DNA of 5,455 nucleotides, taken from the NCBI GenBank assembly GCA_903923795.1, contig CAIXYX010000009.1:1-5455 (forward strand), read 5' to 3'. Shown in pieces: positions 1 to 5,273 of the stretch (position 1 is its first letter; every line of letters begins with the position of its first letter). Origin of the DNA: an uncultured Microcaldota archaeon. GTDB taxonomy: Archaea; Micrarchaeota; Micrarchaeia; Anstonellales; Anstonellaceae. The position numbers were made by a program, and so were the translations under genes. The notes under the pieces were generated by a model. It saw nothing but the letters and a program-made list of their open reading frames with translations. It was not told where the DNA came from and did not search any database.

Positions 1-16
1 CTCCTAAACCCATCCC

Positions 17-1447
17 GTGTATTCCAAATCCATAGAGCCGCTCCTCAAAACAGCAGGCATCAAAGTCGGCGACCGGTTGCGCTACACCCGCCAAGACTGG
101 TCTATCGAAGGCCTTCTCATGCCGCGCCCCGATGTCGGCGACCCTGACTGTTTAGTGCTCAAATTATCCTCGGGCTACAACATAGGCGTGACGATGGACG
201 GCGCCTCAGTCGAGAAAATAGAGGGAAAGGCTCTTGACTTTTTGGATATGGGCTCGGCCAGCGCCGCGGCCATCAGTTCGGCCATGGCAGACGTTTCCAA
301 ACGCTCCATCGCAGTATCATCTACTTCCCCCCATGGCGAACTCAAGCGCCCGCCGATATATCTTCTCTCGACAGGAGGAACCATCGCCTCGAAAGTGGAT
401 TATGTCACCGGAGCCGTGCATCCAAGAATGTCGGCGGATGAAATCCTCACAACATACCCAAGGCTTCGCGCGCACGGGCCGTATCATTCCATCTCGCTGA
501 TGAGAATCCTCTCCGAGGACATGCATCCGATTCACTGGACCACCATGGCAAGAGGCGTGGCTGATGCATTTAGAGCCGGCGCGGAAGGAGTTGTCATCGC
601 ACACGGCACAGACACCATGGGCTATTCCGCCGCCGCTCTCTCATTCGCATTACAAGATTTGCCGGGGCCGGTGCTTCTCACAGGCGCGCAGCGCTCGCCT
701 GATCGGGGCAGCTCAGAGGCAGGCGATAATTTGTACTGCGCAGCCGCAGGCGCTCGCGCCGATTTCGCGGCTGTCGGCGTATGCATGCAAGCCGATGCGG
801 CAGGCGGGCGCTGCTTTTTGCATTGGGGCACAAGGGTGCGCAAATGCCACACTTCTGCCAGATGGGCTTTCCGCTCCATAGATGTGCCGCCATTCGGCGA
901 GGTGGACACGCGCACGGGCGAGGTGCGCAGGCATGATGACCCCGCATTGCCTCATCGGGACATGGGCCGCAAACTAAAAGTGTTTGACAAATTCTCGGAG
1001 AATGTGCATCTTGCTTGGGTGTATCCGGGCCTCTCGCCAAAAGTCGTCTCCTCTTGGGCTGATTTCGACGGAGTTGTGCTGGCGGCCACAGGTCTTGGAA
1101 ATGCACCGGTTGCATCAGACGACCCGAAATCCCCGCGCTCTGTTCTGCCAGCGATACGCGAGCTCATCGAGTCGGGGGTCATTGTGGTTGCGGCACCACA
1201 AACACTCGAGGGAAGAGTGAATCTCGAAGTGTATTCATCAGGCCGTCTCCTGCGCGAAGTCGGCGTCATCGGGCATCAGGCCGACTGGCTGCCGGAAACC
1301 GCGTATGTCAAACTTGCATGGGCTCTTGGACAGGAACGCGACCCGAAGCGCGTCGAAAAGCTTCTGCTCACACCCATCGCGCGCGACATCTCGCCCCGCT
1401 CGGTGCTGCCCGGCGACATGGCGGAAAGCGGATCAGTGTCTGTGTAA
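17..1447 (+). CDS. gatD: Glu-tRNA(Gln) amidotransferase subunit D (GatD), L-asparaginase-like
   Basis: This is the glutaminase subunit of the archaeal GatDE amidotransferase. It releases ammonia from glutamine (or asparagine) and channels it to GatE for conversion of Glu-tRNA(Gln) to Gln-tRNA(Gln) in the cytoplasm. Residues about 15-70 form the small N-terminal GatD domain (GDRLRY, GLLMPR, KLSSGYNIG). Residues about 112-435 are a type I asparaginase fold. The visible catalytic set is T122 in STGGTIAS, T198 and D199 in HGTDTM, and K276 in TRVRKCHTS. Their spacing agrees with characterised GatD proteins. AQRSPDRGSS at 224-233 is another family motif. The start is GTG at 17; an in-frame TAA at 5-7 limits any upstream extension, and the next ATG (residue 35) would cut the N-terminal domain. 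No SD is visible in the 16 nt available. At 476 aa it is longer than the usual roughly 430-440 aa, mainly through an Ala/Ser-rich linker at about 70-110. gatE follows after 21 nt, implying co-transcription. Confidence 0.96.
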   Translation: MYSKSIEPLLKTAGIKVGDRLRYTRQDWSIEGLLMPRPDVGDPDCLVLKLSSGYNIGVTMDGASVEKIEGKALDFLDMGSASAAAISSAMADVSKRSIAVSSTSPHGELKRPPIYLLSTGGTIASKVDYVTGAVHPRMSADEILTTYPRLRAHGPYHSISLMRILSEDMHPIHWTTMARGVADAFRAGAEGVVIAHGTDTMGYSAAALSFALQDLPGPVLLTGAQRSPDRGSSEAGDNLYCAAAGARADFAAVGVCMQADAAGGRCFLHWGTRVRKCHTSARWAFRSIDVPPFGEVDTRTGEVRRHDDPALPHRDMGRKLKVFDKFSENVHLAWVYPGLSPKVVSSWADFDGVVLAATGLGNAPVASDDPKSPRSVLPAIRELIESGVIVVAAPQTLEGRVNLEVYSSGRLLREVGVIGHQADWLPETAYVKLAWALGQERDPKRVEKLLLTPIARDISPRSVLPGDMAESGSVSV

Positions 1448-1468
1448 AAGAATCACGAGGAATTTGCT

Positions 1469-3295
1469 ATGGTTCAAATAACTTGCGGATTGGAGATTCA
1501 CCAGCGTCTCGCCGGGCACAAGCTGTTCTGCAGCTGCCCCTGCCCCACACCAGATCAGACTCTCGAGCCGCATTCGCTCTCGTTGCGCAGGCGCTATGGT
1601 TTATCTGCCGGTGAATTGGGCGGCGTGGACCGCGCTGCCGCTTTTGAAACTGGGCGCGATAGGCAGTTCGAATATGTGCTGCCCCCGCATTACTCATGCC
1701 TTGTCGAGGCAGATGAGGAGCCGCCCCATTCGCTCAACCCCACTTGTCTTGCGCAGACTCTTGCAATGGCGCGCGCATGTGATTCAAAATTGGTCACCGA
1801 AGTTCAGGTGATGAGAAAAACGATTCTTGACGGCTCGGCCACCACCGGATTTCAGCGCACATCGCTTGTGGCAGTCGGCGGAGCCATCCCCCGCACCGGC
1901 CTTCCTCCTATCCCTCTGCAGACCATTTGCCTTGAGGAGGAGAGCGCAGGCATTTTGCCGCCCATTTCGGGCAGGCCTGCATTCCGACTTGACAGAATGG
2001 GCGTGCCGCTCATCGAGGTGACAACCGAACCAGTATTTCATTCAGCCGCCGAAGCGCACGCAGGCGCCGAGGCCATCGGACTCTTCTTGCGCATGCTGCC
2101 CGGCGTGATGCGCGGGCTTGGCACAATCCGCCAGGATGTCAACATCTCTATTCCCGGCGGCGCTCGCGTGGAAATCAAGGGTTTGCAAGAGTTGAGACTC
2201 TTGCCGATAATGGTTGACAATGAAGTGATTAGGCAGCAGGCTTTGCTTGGCATCATCGCAGAATTGAAAAAGCGCGGAATCGGAGACGGCAAAGCAAAGA
2301 CAGACGCAAGCCAAAAAATATGGCTCGATTTAACATCGCTCTTTGCGCATTCCACATGCAAAGTGGTGAGCCGCTCGCTCGCTGCCGGCGGAGTTGTTCT
2401 CGCGGCAAGGCTGGCTGGTTATGCCGGCCTTTTGGGCACCACCATAAACCCCAACCGCCGCTTCGGCACCGAATTGTCTGATTATGCAAAAGTGGCGGGC
2501 GGTGTGCACGGGCTGATTCATTCGGATGAAGACTTGCCGAAATACGGATTCACTCCAGATGAAATAGCGCATGTGAAAAAAGCCCTCTCAATCGGCCCTA
2601 ATGACGCTTTCATAATCATCGCAGACCATGCAGACAAAGCATCTGCCGCAATGTCTGCCGCCATAGCGCGCGCAGGCCGCTTGGAAATCCCGGGCGAGAC
2701 GCGCAAGGCATCAGACGATGGCACCTCCTCATTCATGCGCCCAATCTCCGGCGCGCAGAGAATGTATCCTGAAACAGACGTTAGGCCTATTCGCATCACT
2801 CCCGAAATTATTGCTGATTTGCCTCCGCTTGAAACTCCAACCGCGCGCCGCGAGAGGCTTGTCAAACTTCTTGGCGCGGATTTGGGCGAGCAAATGCTGC
2901 GCTCGTCGCAATTCAATGACTTCGAATGGCTGTGCGCAAAAGAGAATGTTGATGCGCGCCTCGCTGCTGTCACGCTCGAACAAACGCTTGTGTCGCTTCG
3001 GCGCGAGGGAGTCAAAGTCGAATTCATAACGCTCGAATCTATTGCCTCTCTGCTTGCAATGGCTGGCAAAAATGAGATTACAAAGGCAGTCATCCCCGAA
3101 GTCTTGCGCGAGATGGCCAAAAATGAAAACGCGAGCCCCGCAGATGTTGTCGCATCCAATCACTGGGAACGCCTGACTCCGGCCGCAGTCGAAACCGCGT
3201 GGAAATCCTCGGGCGGCGATTTGCGCACTTTCATGACGAAATACAGGCTCGTTGTCGAGGGTGGCGATGTGGCGGAATTGGCGCGGAAAAAATAG
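1469..3295 (+). CDS. gatE: Glu-tRNA(Gln) amidotransferase subunit E (GatE), GatB-like
   Basis: This is the tRNA-binding kinase/transamidase subunit. It phosphorylates the glutamyl group of Glu-tRNA(Gln) with ATP and amidates it with ammonia from GatD. Domains in order: a GatB-type cradle at about 1-295, with GLEIHQRL (E9, H11), the EEESAG acidic loop (156-161), GVPLIEVTTEP (E183), RQDVNIS (221-227) and RVEIKG (233-238); an AspRS-like insertion at about 297-405, which distinguishes GatE from GatB; a return to the cradle with GETRKASDDGTSSFMRP and RMYPETD (431-437); and a C-terminal helical plus YqeY-like tail at about 455-608 that contacts the tRNA. The 608-aa length is normal for the family. 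The ATG at 1469 is preceded by an SD GAGGAA whose GAGG (1457-1460) lies 8 nt upstream. All family blocks are intact, with no frameshift seen. It ends in TAG and is followed by a repeat- and hairpin-rich non-coding stretch. Confidence 0.97.
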   Translation: MVQITCGLEIHQRLAGHKLFCSCPCPTPDQTLEPHSLSLRRRYGLSAGELGGVDRAAAFETGRDRQFEYVLPPHYSCLVEADEEPPHSLNPTCLAQTLAMARACDSKLVTEVQVMRKTILDGSATTGFQRTSLVAVGGAIPRTGLPPIPLQTICLEEESAGILPPISGRPAFRLDRMGVPLIEVTTEPVFHSAAEAHAGAEAIGLFLRMLPGVMRGLGTIRQDVNISIPGGARVEIKGLQELRLLPIMVDNEVIRQQALLGIIAELKKRGIGDGKAKTDASQKIWLDLTSLFAHSTCKVVSRSLAAGGVVLAARLAGYAGLLGTTINPNRRFGTELSDYAKVAGGVHGLIHSDEDLPKYGFTPDEIAHVKKALSIGPNDAFIIIADHADKASAAMSAAIARAGRLEIPGETRKASDDGTSSFMRPISGAQRMYPETDVRPIRITPEIIADLPPLETPTARRERLVKLLGADLGEQMLRSSQFNDFEWLCAKENVDARLAAVTLEQTLVSLRREGVKVEFITLESIASLLAMAGKNEITKAVIPEVLREMAKNENASPADVVASNHWERLTPAAVETAWKSSGGDLRTFMTKYRLVVEGGDVAELARKK

Positions 3296-3300
3296 ACGGG

Positions 3301-3318
3301 CCACCGGAAGACCACCGG
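3301..3318. repeat. 18-bp direct repeat, copy 1
   Basis: CCACCGGAAGACCACCGG begins 6 nt after the gatE stop codon and recurs exactly at 3406-3423. Each copy contains two CCACCGG units whose starts are 11 bp apart. Function is unknown; it could be a binding site for a phased DNA-binding protein, or the product of a local duplication. Confidence 0.85.
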
Positions 3319-3328
3319 TCGGAACCGC

Positions 3329-3392
3329 AGGGGGGAACACGCGCTGCGCCAACGTCCCCCCTTCAGTTTAACGTTTTTCCTGATTCCCCCCT
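3329..3392 (+). terminator. Candidate gatDE terminator / alternative hairpins
   Basis: A G6 tract at 3330-3335 can pair in two ways. GGGGGGA (3330-3336) matches TCCCCCC (3355-3361), with a small GCG-CTG-CGC hairpin inside the loop. Alternatively AGGGGGGAA (3329-3337) matches TTCCCCCCT (3384-3392) over 9 bp. A T5 run (3374-3378) follows the first hairpin. Archaeal termination depends mainly on T-rich tracts, so the T5 run just downstream of gatE is the likeliest 3' end signal; the role of the stems is inferred. Confidence 0.45.
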
Positions 3393-3405
3393 CAGAGGAG
3401 AAAAC

Positions 3406-3423
3406 CCACCGGAAGACCACCGG
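3406..3423. repeat. 18-bp direct repeat, copy 2
   Basis: This is an exact second copy of CCACCGGAAGACCACCGG, starting 105 bp after copy 1. The sequence on either side is not conserved between the copies, so the repeat is limited to these 18 bp. The two copies enclose 87 bp that contain the C/G-rich inverted repeats. Confidence 0.85.
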
Positions 3424-3473
3424 AAACCTACCCCTTCCAAAAGCAGTTATTGCCCCTCTCCCCTAATTCTCGC

Positions 3474-3725
3474 ATGGTCTTATTGCTAAAACACCATGCG
3501 CTCCTCTGCCCCAAATGCGGGCAGGTGCAGGCGAGTTCGGCGAAACAGCGGGCTAAATGTCTTTCCTGCAATCATTCTTGGGCTCTAACACAGCGAGGCA
3601 TAACCATCGGCGTGCTGGGCTCTTACTGGCGGCCGCAGGAGGCGGGGGCGCACGTACGGCAGGCGAAAGAAGGGCGAGCAGAAGCGGAAATGGAGGTCGG
3701 ATTACTATGTGGAGACGTCGGATAG
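3474..3725 (+). CDS. Small zinc-ribbon protein, uncertain downstream frame
   Basis: This is a possible 83-aa protein with an N-terminal zinc ribbon: C12-P-K-C15-G, then C29-L-S-C32 after 13 residues, followed by NHSW. The spacing and basic character suit a structural Zn(2+) site in a small nucleic-acid-binding or adaptor protein. No specific family is recognised. ATG 3474 is preferred; a TTG at 3450 in the same frame would add 8 residues. No SD is visible. The C-terminal half (ending LLCGDVG) is not recognisable. Over the same stretch the +1 frame is open from 3604 to its TAG at 3763-3765 and encodes a strongly Arg/Lys-rich tail (GRRKKGEQKRKW, then DYYVETSDRFKRKY) that looks more protein-like. 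The gene may therefore be frameshifted, decayed or affected by an assembly error. The ribbon itself is the supported part. Confidence 0.4.
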   Translation: MVLLLKHHALLCPKCGQVQASSAKQRAKCLSCNHSWALTQRGITIGVLGSYWRPQEAGAHVRQAKEGRAEAEMEVGLLCGDVG

Positions 3726-3726
3726 G

Positions 3727-3734
3727 TTTAAAAG
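3727..3734 (+). promoter_or_regulatory. TATA box of vapBC
   Basis: TTTAAAAG resembles the archaeal box A. Its centre lies about 27 bp before ATG 3758, the distance expected between a TATA box and the transcription start. This implies a leaderless or nearly leaderless vapB mRNA, in keeping with the lack of an SD just before that ATG. A clear BRE is not seen upstream. Confidence 0.5.
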
Positions 3735-3744
3735 AAAGTACCTA

Positions 3745-3769
3745 TACACATATGGGTATGGGTAGTGTA
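3745..3769. promoter_or_regulatory. Possible VapBC autoregulatory operator
   Basis: TACAC (3745-3749) and GTGTA (3765-3769) form a short inverted repeat, 20 bp centre to centre, spanning the predicted vapB transcription and translation start. Antitoxin-toxin complexes commonly repress their own promoters through such sites. The half-sites are only 5 bp, so chance is possible. Confidence 0.25.
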
Positions 3770-3976
3770 AATATCTCGATCACCGAAAAGGTGTACAAGC
3801 GGATTAATTTGCTCAAGCGCAGGAATGAGAGCTTCTCTTCGGCCCTCTGGCGAATGAGCGAAGAACAGGACATTCGGGCGTGCTATGGTATCCTTGGAGA
3901 TGACAACTCCTGGGATGAAGTCCGAAAAGTGGCGGAAGCGGTGCGAAAACAGCCTTGGCGAGAGGTGTCGTTCTGA
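3758..3976 (+). CDS. vapB: VapB-type antitoxin (VAPB_antitox/DUF217 family)
   Basis: This 72-aa antitoxin is predicted to neutralise the PIN-domain toxin encoded immediately downstream and, with it, to repress the shared promoter. The N-terminal half (VNISITEKVYKRINLLKRR, then NESFSSAL at 23-30) matches the archaeal VAPB_antitox pattern of an ISI-x-E-VY strand/helix followed by a basic L-K-R stretch and an ESFS motif. The polar C-terminal half (about 48-72, rich in charged residues and Trp) would wrap the toxin. ATG 3758 fits a leaderless start 27 bp after TTTAAAAG, and ATG 3752 is a near equivalent. ATG 3707 is also in frame, lies 9 nt after a GGAGGT (3692-3697), and would add 17 basic residues outside the family pattern. 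The stop TGA at 3974-3976 overlaps the proposed vapC start. Confidence 0.82.
   Translation: MGSVNISITEKVYKRINLLKRRNESFSSALWRMSEEQDIRACYGILGDDNSWDEVRKVAEAVRKQPWREVSF
3962..3967 (+). promoter_or_regulatory. Shine-Dalgarno site that decides the vapC start
   Basis: GAGGTG lies inside the vapB 3' end and is fully complementary to the CACCTC core of the archaeal 16S rRNA 3' tail. It stands 5 nt before CTG 3973. The only other upstream start-like codon, TTG 3955, lies before this site and has no SD of its own. Confidence 0.6.
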
Positions 3977-4380
3977 AAGTCTTTCTGGACACTTCGGCGC
4001 TCATTGATATGCTGAAAGGATATCCGGCAGCAATCGAGTGCACCGAGTCGCTCCGCAAGCAGGGTGCGGTATTCTACACCTCGACCATCAACCTCTACGA
4101 AGTCATTTGTGGAATCAAGAATCTCCCTCGAGATTCGGAACGACATTCGGAGGCGCTCCAGCTGTTAACTTCGCGTGTCCATGTCCTCAACTTTGACTCC
4201 GAAGCGGCCATGAAGGGCGCCGACATAAAACATCAATTGCGCGTCTTGGGAAAGCCTATCGGCGGAATCGATTATCTGATTGCAGCATCTGCATGCTCAA
4301 ACGGCATAGATATGATGGTCAGCCAGAACAAGAAGCATTTCGAGAATATCAAGGAGATAAAACAGGTTCTGACTTACTAA
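3973..4380 (+). CDS. vapC: VapC-type PIN-domain ribonuclease toxin, apparent CTG start
   Basis: This is a 135-aa PIN-domain endoribonuclease, the toxin partner of the upstream VapB. It is expected to cleave RNA (tRNA or rRNA in characterised VapCs) in a Mg(2+)-dependent way. Counting from CTG 3973, the acidic site is D6 in FLDTSALID, E43 in NLYEVICG, D100 in GGIDYLIAA and N119 in VSQNKKHF; Asn or Asp at the last position is common. D84 in GADIKHQL adds to the pattern. Length is typical and all catalytic positions are present, so the toxin appears intact. The start is unusual: CTG overlaps the vapB stop as CTGA, with SD GAGGTG 5 nt upstream. The first in-frame ATG (4009) would remove D6. TTG 3955 is possible but lacks an SD and adds six residues. 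The overlap implies translational coupling. Confidence 0.9.
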   Translation: MKVFLDTSALIDMLKGYPAAIECTESLRKQGAVFYTSTINLYEVICGIKNLPRDSERHSEALQLLTSRVHVLNFDSEAAMKGADIKHQLRVLGKPIGGIDYLIAASACSNGIDMMVSQNKKHFENIKEIKQVLTY

Positions 4381-4395
4381 AATCCCCCAAGCTGC

Positions 4396-5232
4396 CTATT
4401 CCCGCGCTATCGGCTCCTGGCCGGGCGGATACAAATAATTCTGGTCCTCTCGGTATTTCTTTTTCCCATTCCACAATATGTCGAGCCGCTGCCGCGAATA
4501 TTCCAAATAGTGTCTGTCTTCAGAATGCACCTCAAGAGTAATCGAGCCGTCATATTTTGCCTTTAGCGCCTCAACCACTTTCTTCACATCCATTTTTCCG
4601 GCGCCAAGAGGCAAATGGTCATCATTCTGACCCAAGTTGTCGTGAAAATGCACATGTCTAATCCGCGGAGAGAAATTCTTCAAATAATTTTCGTATCCCT
4701 CTCCTCTAGTTGTATTTGCATGGCCGATGTCAAGCGTCATGCCCATGTCAACCTCGGAGAAGAGTCTGCCGAATTCTTTTATGGAAAATGATTTGGCATC
4801 AAGATTCTCAATGAGCAAATCAAGGCCCATGTTCATGGCCTCTTTATGCAACGCCTTGAGGCTTCGCACCGTGCCCTCCACATGCGACTCGCGGCTCTGA
4901 ATAGAGGGCGACATGGTCTCTGTGTGCAGAGTTATCTTCTTGGCGCCGAAAAGCGACGCGATGCGAAATGCGGAGATGAATTCGGTGTGAATGGCTTTCT
5001 CGATTCTCTCATACGGGTGAGCAAGCGAGAAATACCAAGGCAGATGCGCGATGATGCCCAAATTGTATGACTGAATCGCATCAAGGATTTCCTTCTTGTT
5101 TTTCTCTATGAATTCCGGCCTTGCGTGCGGATGCTCGATGGTGAGCTCCAAATAGTCGAAATTCATCTCGCCGAACAGGTGAATCTCCTCGACGAGCTTT
5201 TTGTGGGGGTTGTTCATTGCGCCGATGATCAT
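4396..5232 (-). CDS. Sugar phosphate isomerase/epimerase-like TIM-barrel protein (AP_endonuc_2 fold)
   Basis: This 278-aa protein has the Endo IV/xylose-isomerase-like TIM-barrel fold, a metal-dependent family covering sugar isomerases, epimerases and AP endonucleases. Likely metal ligands and active-site positions follow the barrel strands: H63 in IAHLPWY, H103 in ITLHTE, E142 in LLIENLD, D168 and H171 in TLDIGHAN, H194/H196/D198 in RHVHFHDN, H206 in DDHLPLGAGKMD, and E234 in ITLEVHS. The HLPLGAGKMD block and the single-domain length favour the sugar isomerase/epimerase-like group over true endonuclease IV, but the substrate cannot be told. ATG 5232 has an SD GAGG (5243-5240) 7 nt upstream and a TATA-like box at 5272-5265. 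It ends only 15 nt from the end of the convergent vapC. The upstream partial gene on the same strand ends 41 nt before this start. Confidence 0.88.
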   Translation of the reverse strand: MIIGAMNNPHKKLVEEIHLFGEMNFDYLELTIEHPHARPEFIEKNKKEILDAIQSYNLGIIAHLPWYFSLAHPYERIEKAIHTEFISAFRIASLFGAKKITLHTETMSPSIQSRESHVEGTVRSLKALHKEAMNMGLDLLIENLDAKSFSIKEFGRLFSEVDMGMTLDIGHANTTRGEGYENYLKNFSPRIRHVHFHDNLGQNDDHLPLGAGKMDVKKVVEALKAKYDGSITLEVHSEDRHYLEYSRQRLDILWNGKKKYREDQNYLYPPGQEPIARE

Positions 5233-5239
5233 AGAAAGG

Positions 5240-5262
5240 CCTCGAAATAATTTGAAACGAGG
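5240..5262 (-). promoter_or_regulatory. Inverted repeat covering the SD of the TIM-barrel gene
   Basis: On the minus strand, CCTCG (5262-5258) is followed after 13 A/T-rich bases by CGAGG (5244-5240), which contains the GAGG SD. In a transcript starting upstream of 5262, a 5-bp stem would hide the SD. Alternatively it may be an operator between the TATA-like box and the start codon. Confidence 0.35.
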
Positions 5263-5264
5263 GG

Positions 5265-5272
5265 CTTATATG
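5265..5272 (-). promoter_or_regulatory. TATA-like box upstream of the TIM-barrel gene
   Basis: CATATAAG, read on the minus strand, lies immediately after the stop codon of the upstream partial gene and is centred about 36 nt before ATG 5232. A transcript starting about 26 bp downstream would have a leader of roughly 10 nt that just includes the GAGG SD. Confidence 0.4.
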
Positions 5273-5273
5273 C

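Noticed and set aside
678..1115. Minus-strand 145-codon ORF inside gatD
   Set aside because: Its Arg/Pro/Cys-rich translation is typical of antisense shadows, and it covers the catalytic core of gatD.
2518..3352. Long minus-strand ORFs of 207-213 codons within gatE
   Set aside because: They lie opposite a fully conserved gatE reading frame and their translations have no recognisable motif. They are antisense shadows of its GC-biased codons.
3301..3423. CRISPR array
   Set aside because: There are only two repeat copies of 18 bp around an 87-bp interval, with internal sub-repeats and no cas genes. The geometry is wrong for CRISPR.
3296..3473. Insertion sequence or transposon remnant after gatE
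   Set aside because: No transposase fragment or long terminal inverted repeat is visible. Only the short direct and inverted repeats are present, so a mobile element is not supported beyond speculation.
3557..3757. Long N-terminal extension of VapB from an ATG at 3557
   Set aside because: The extension is low-complexity Ala/Gly/Arg sequence from a GC-rich stretch where all three frames are open. The antitoxin family pattern begins near 3758.
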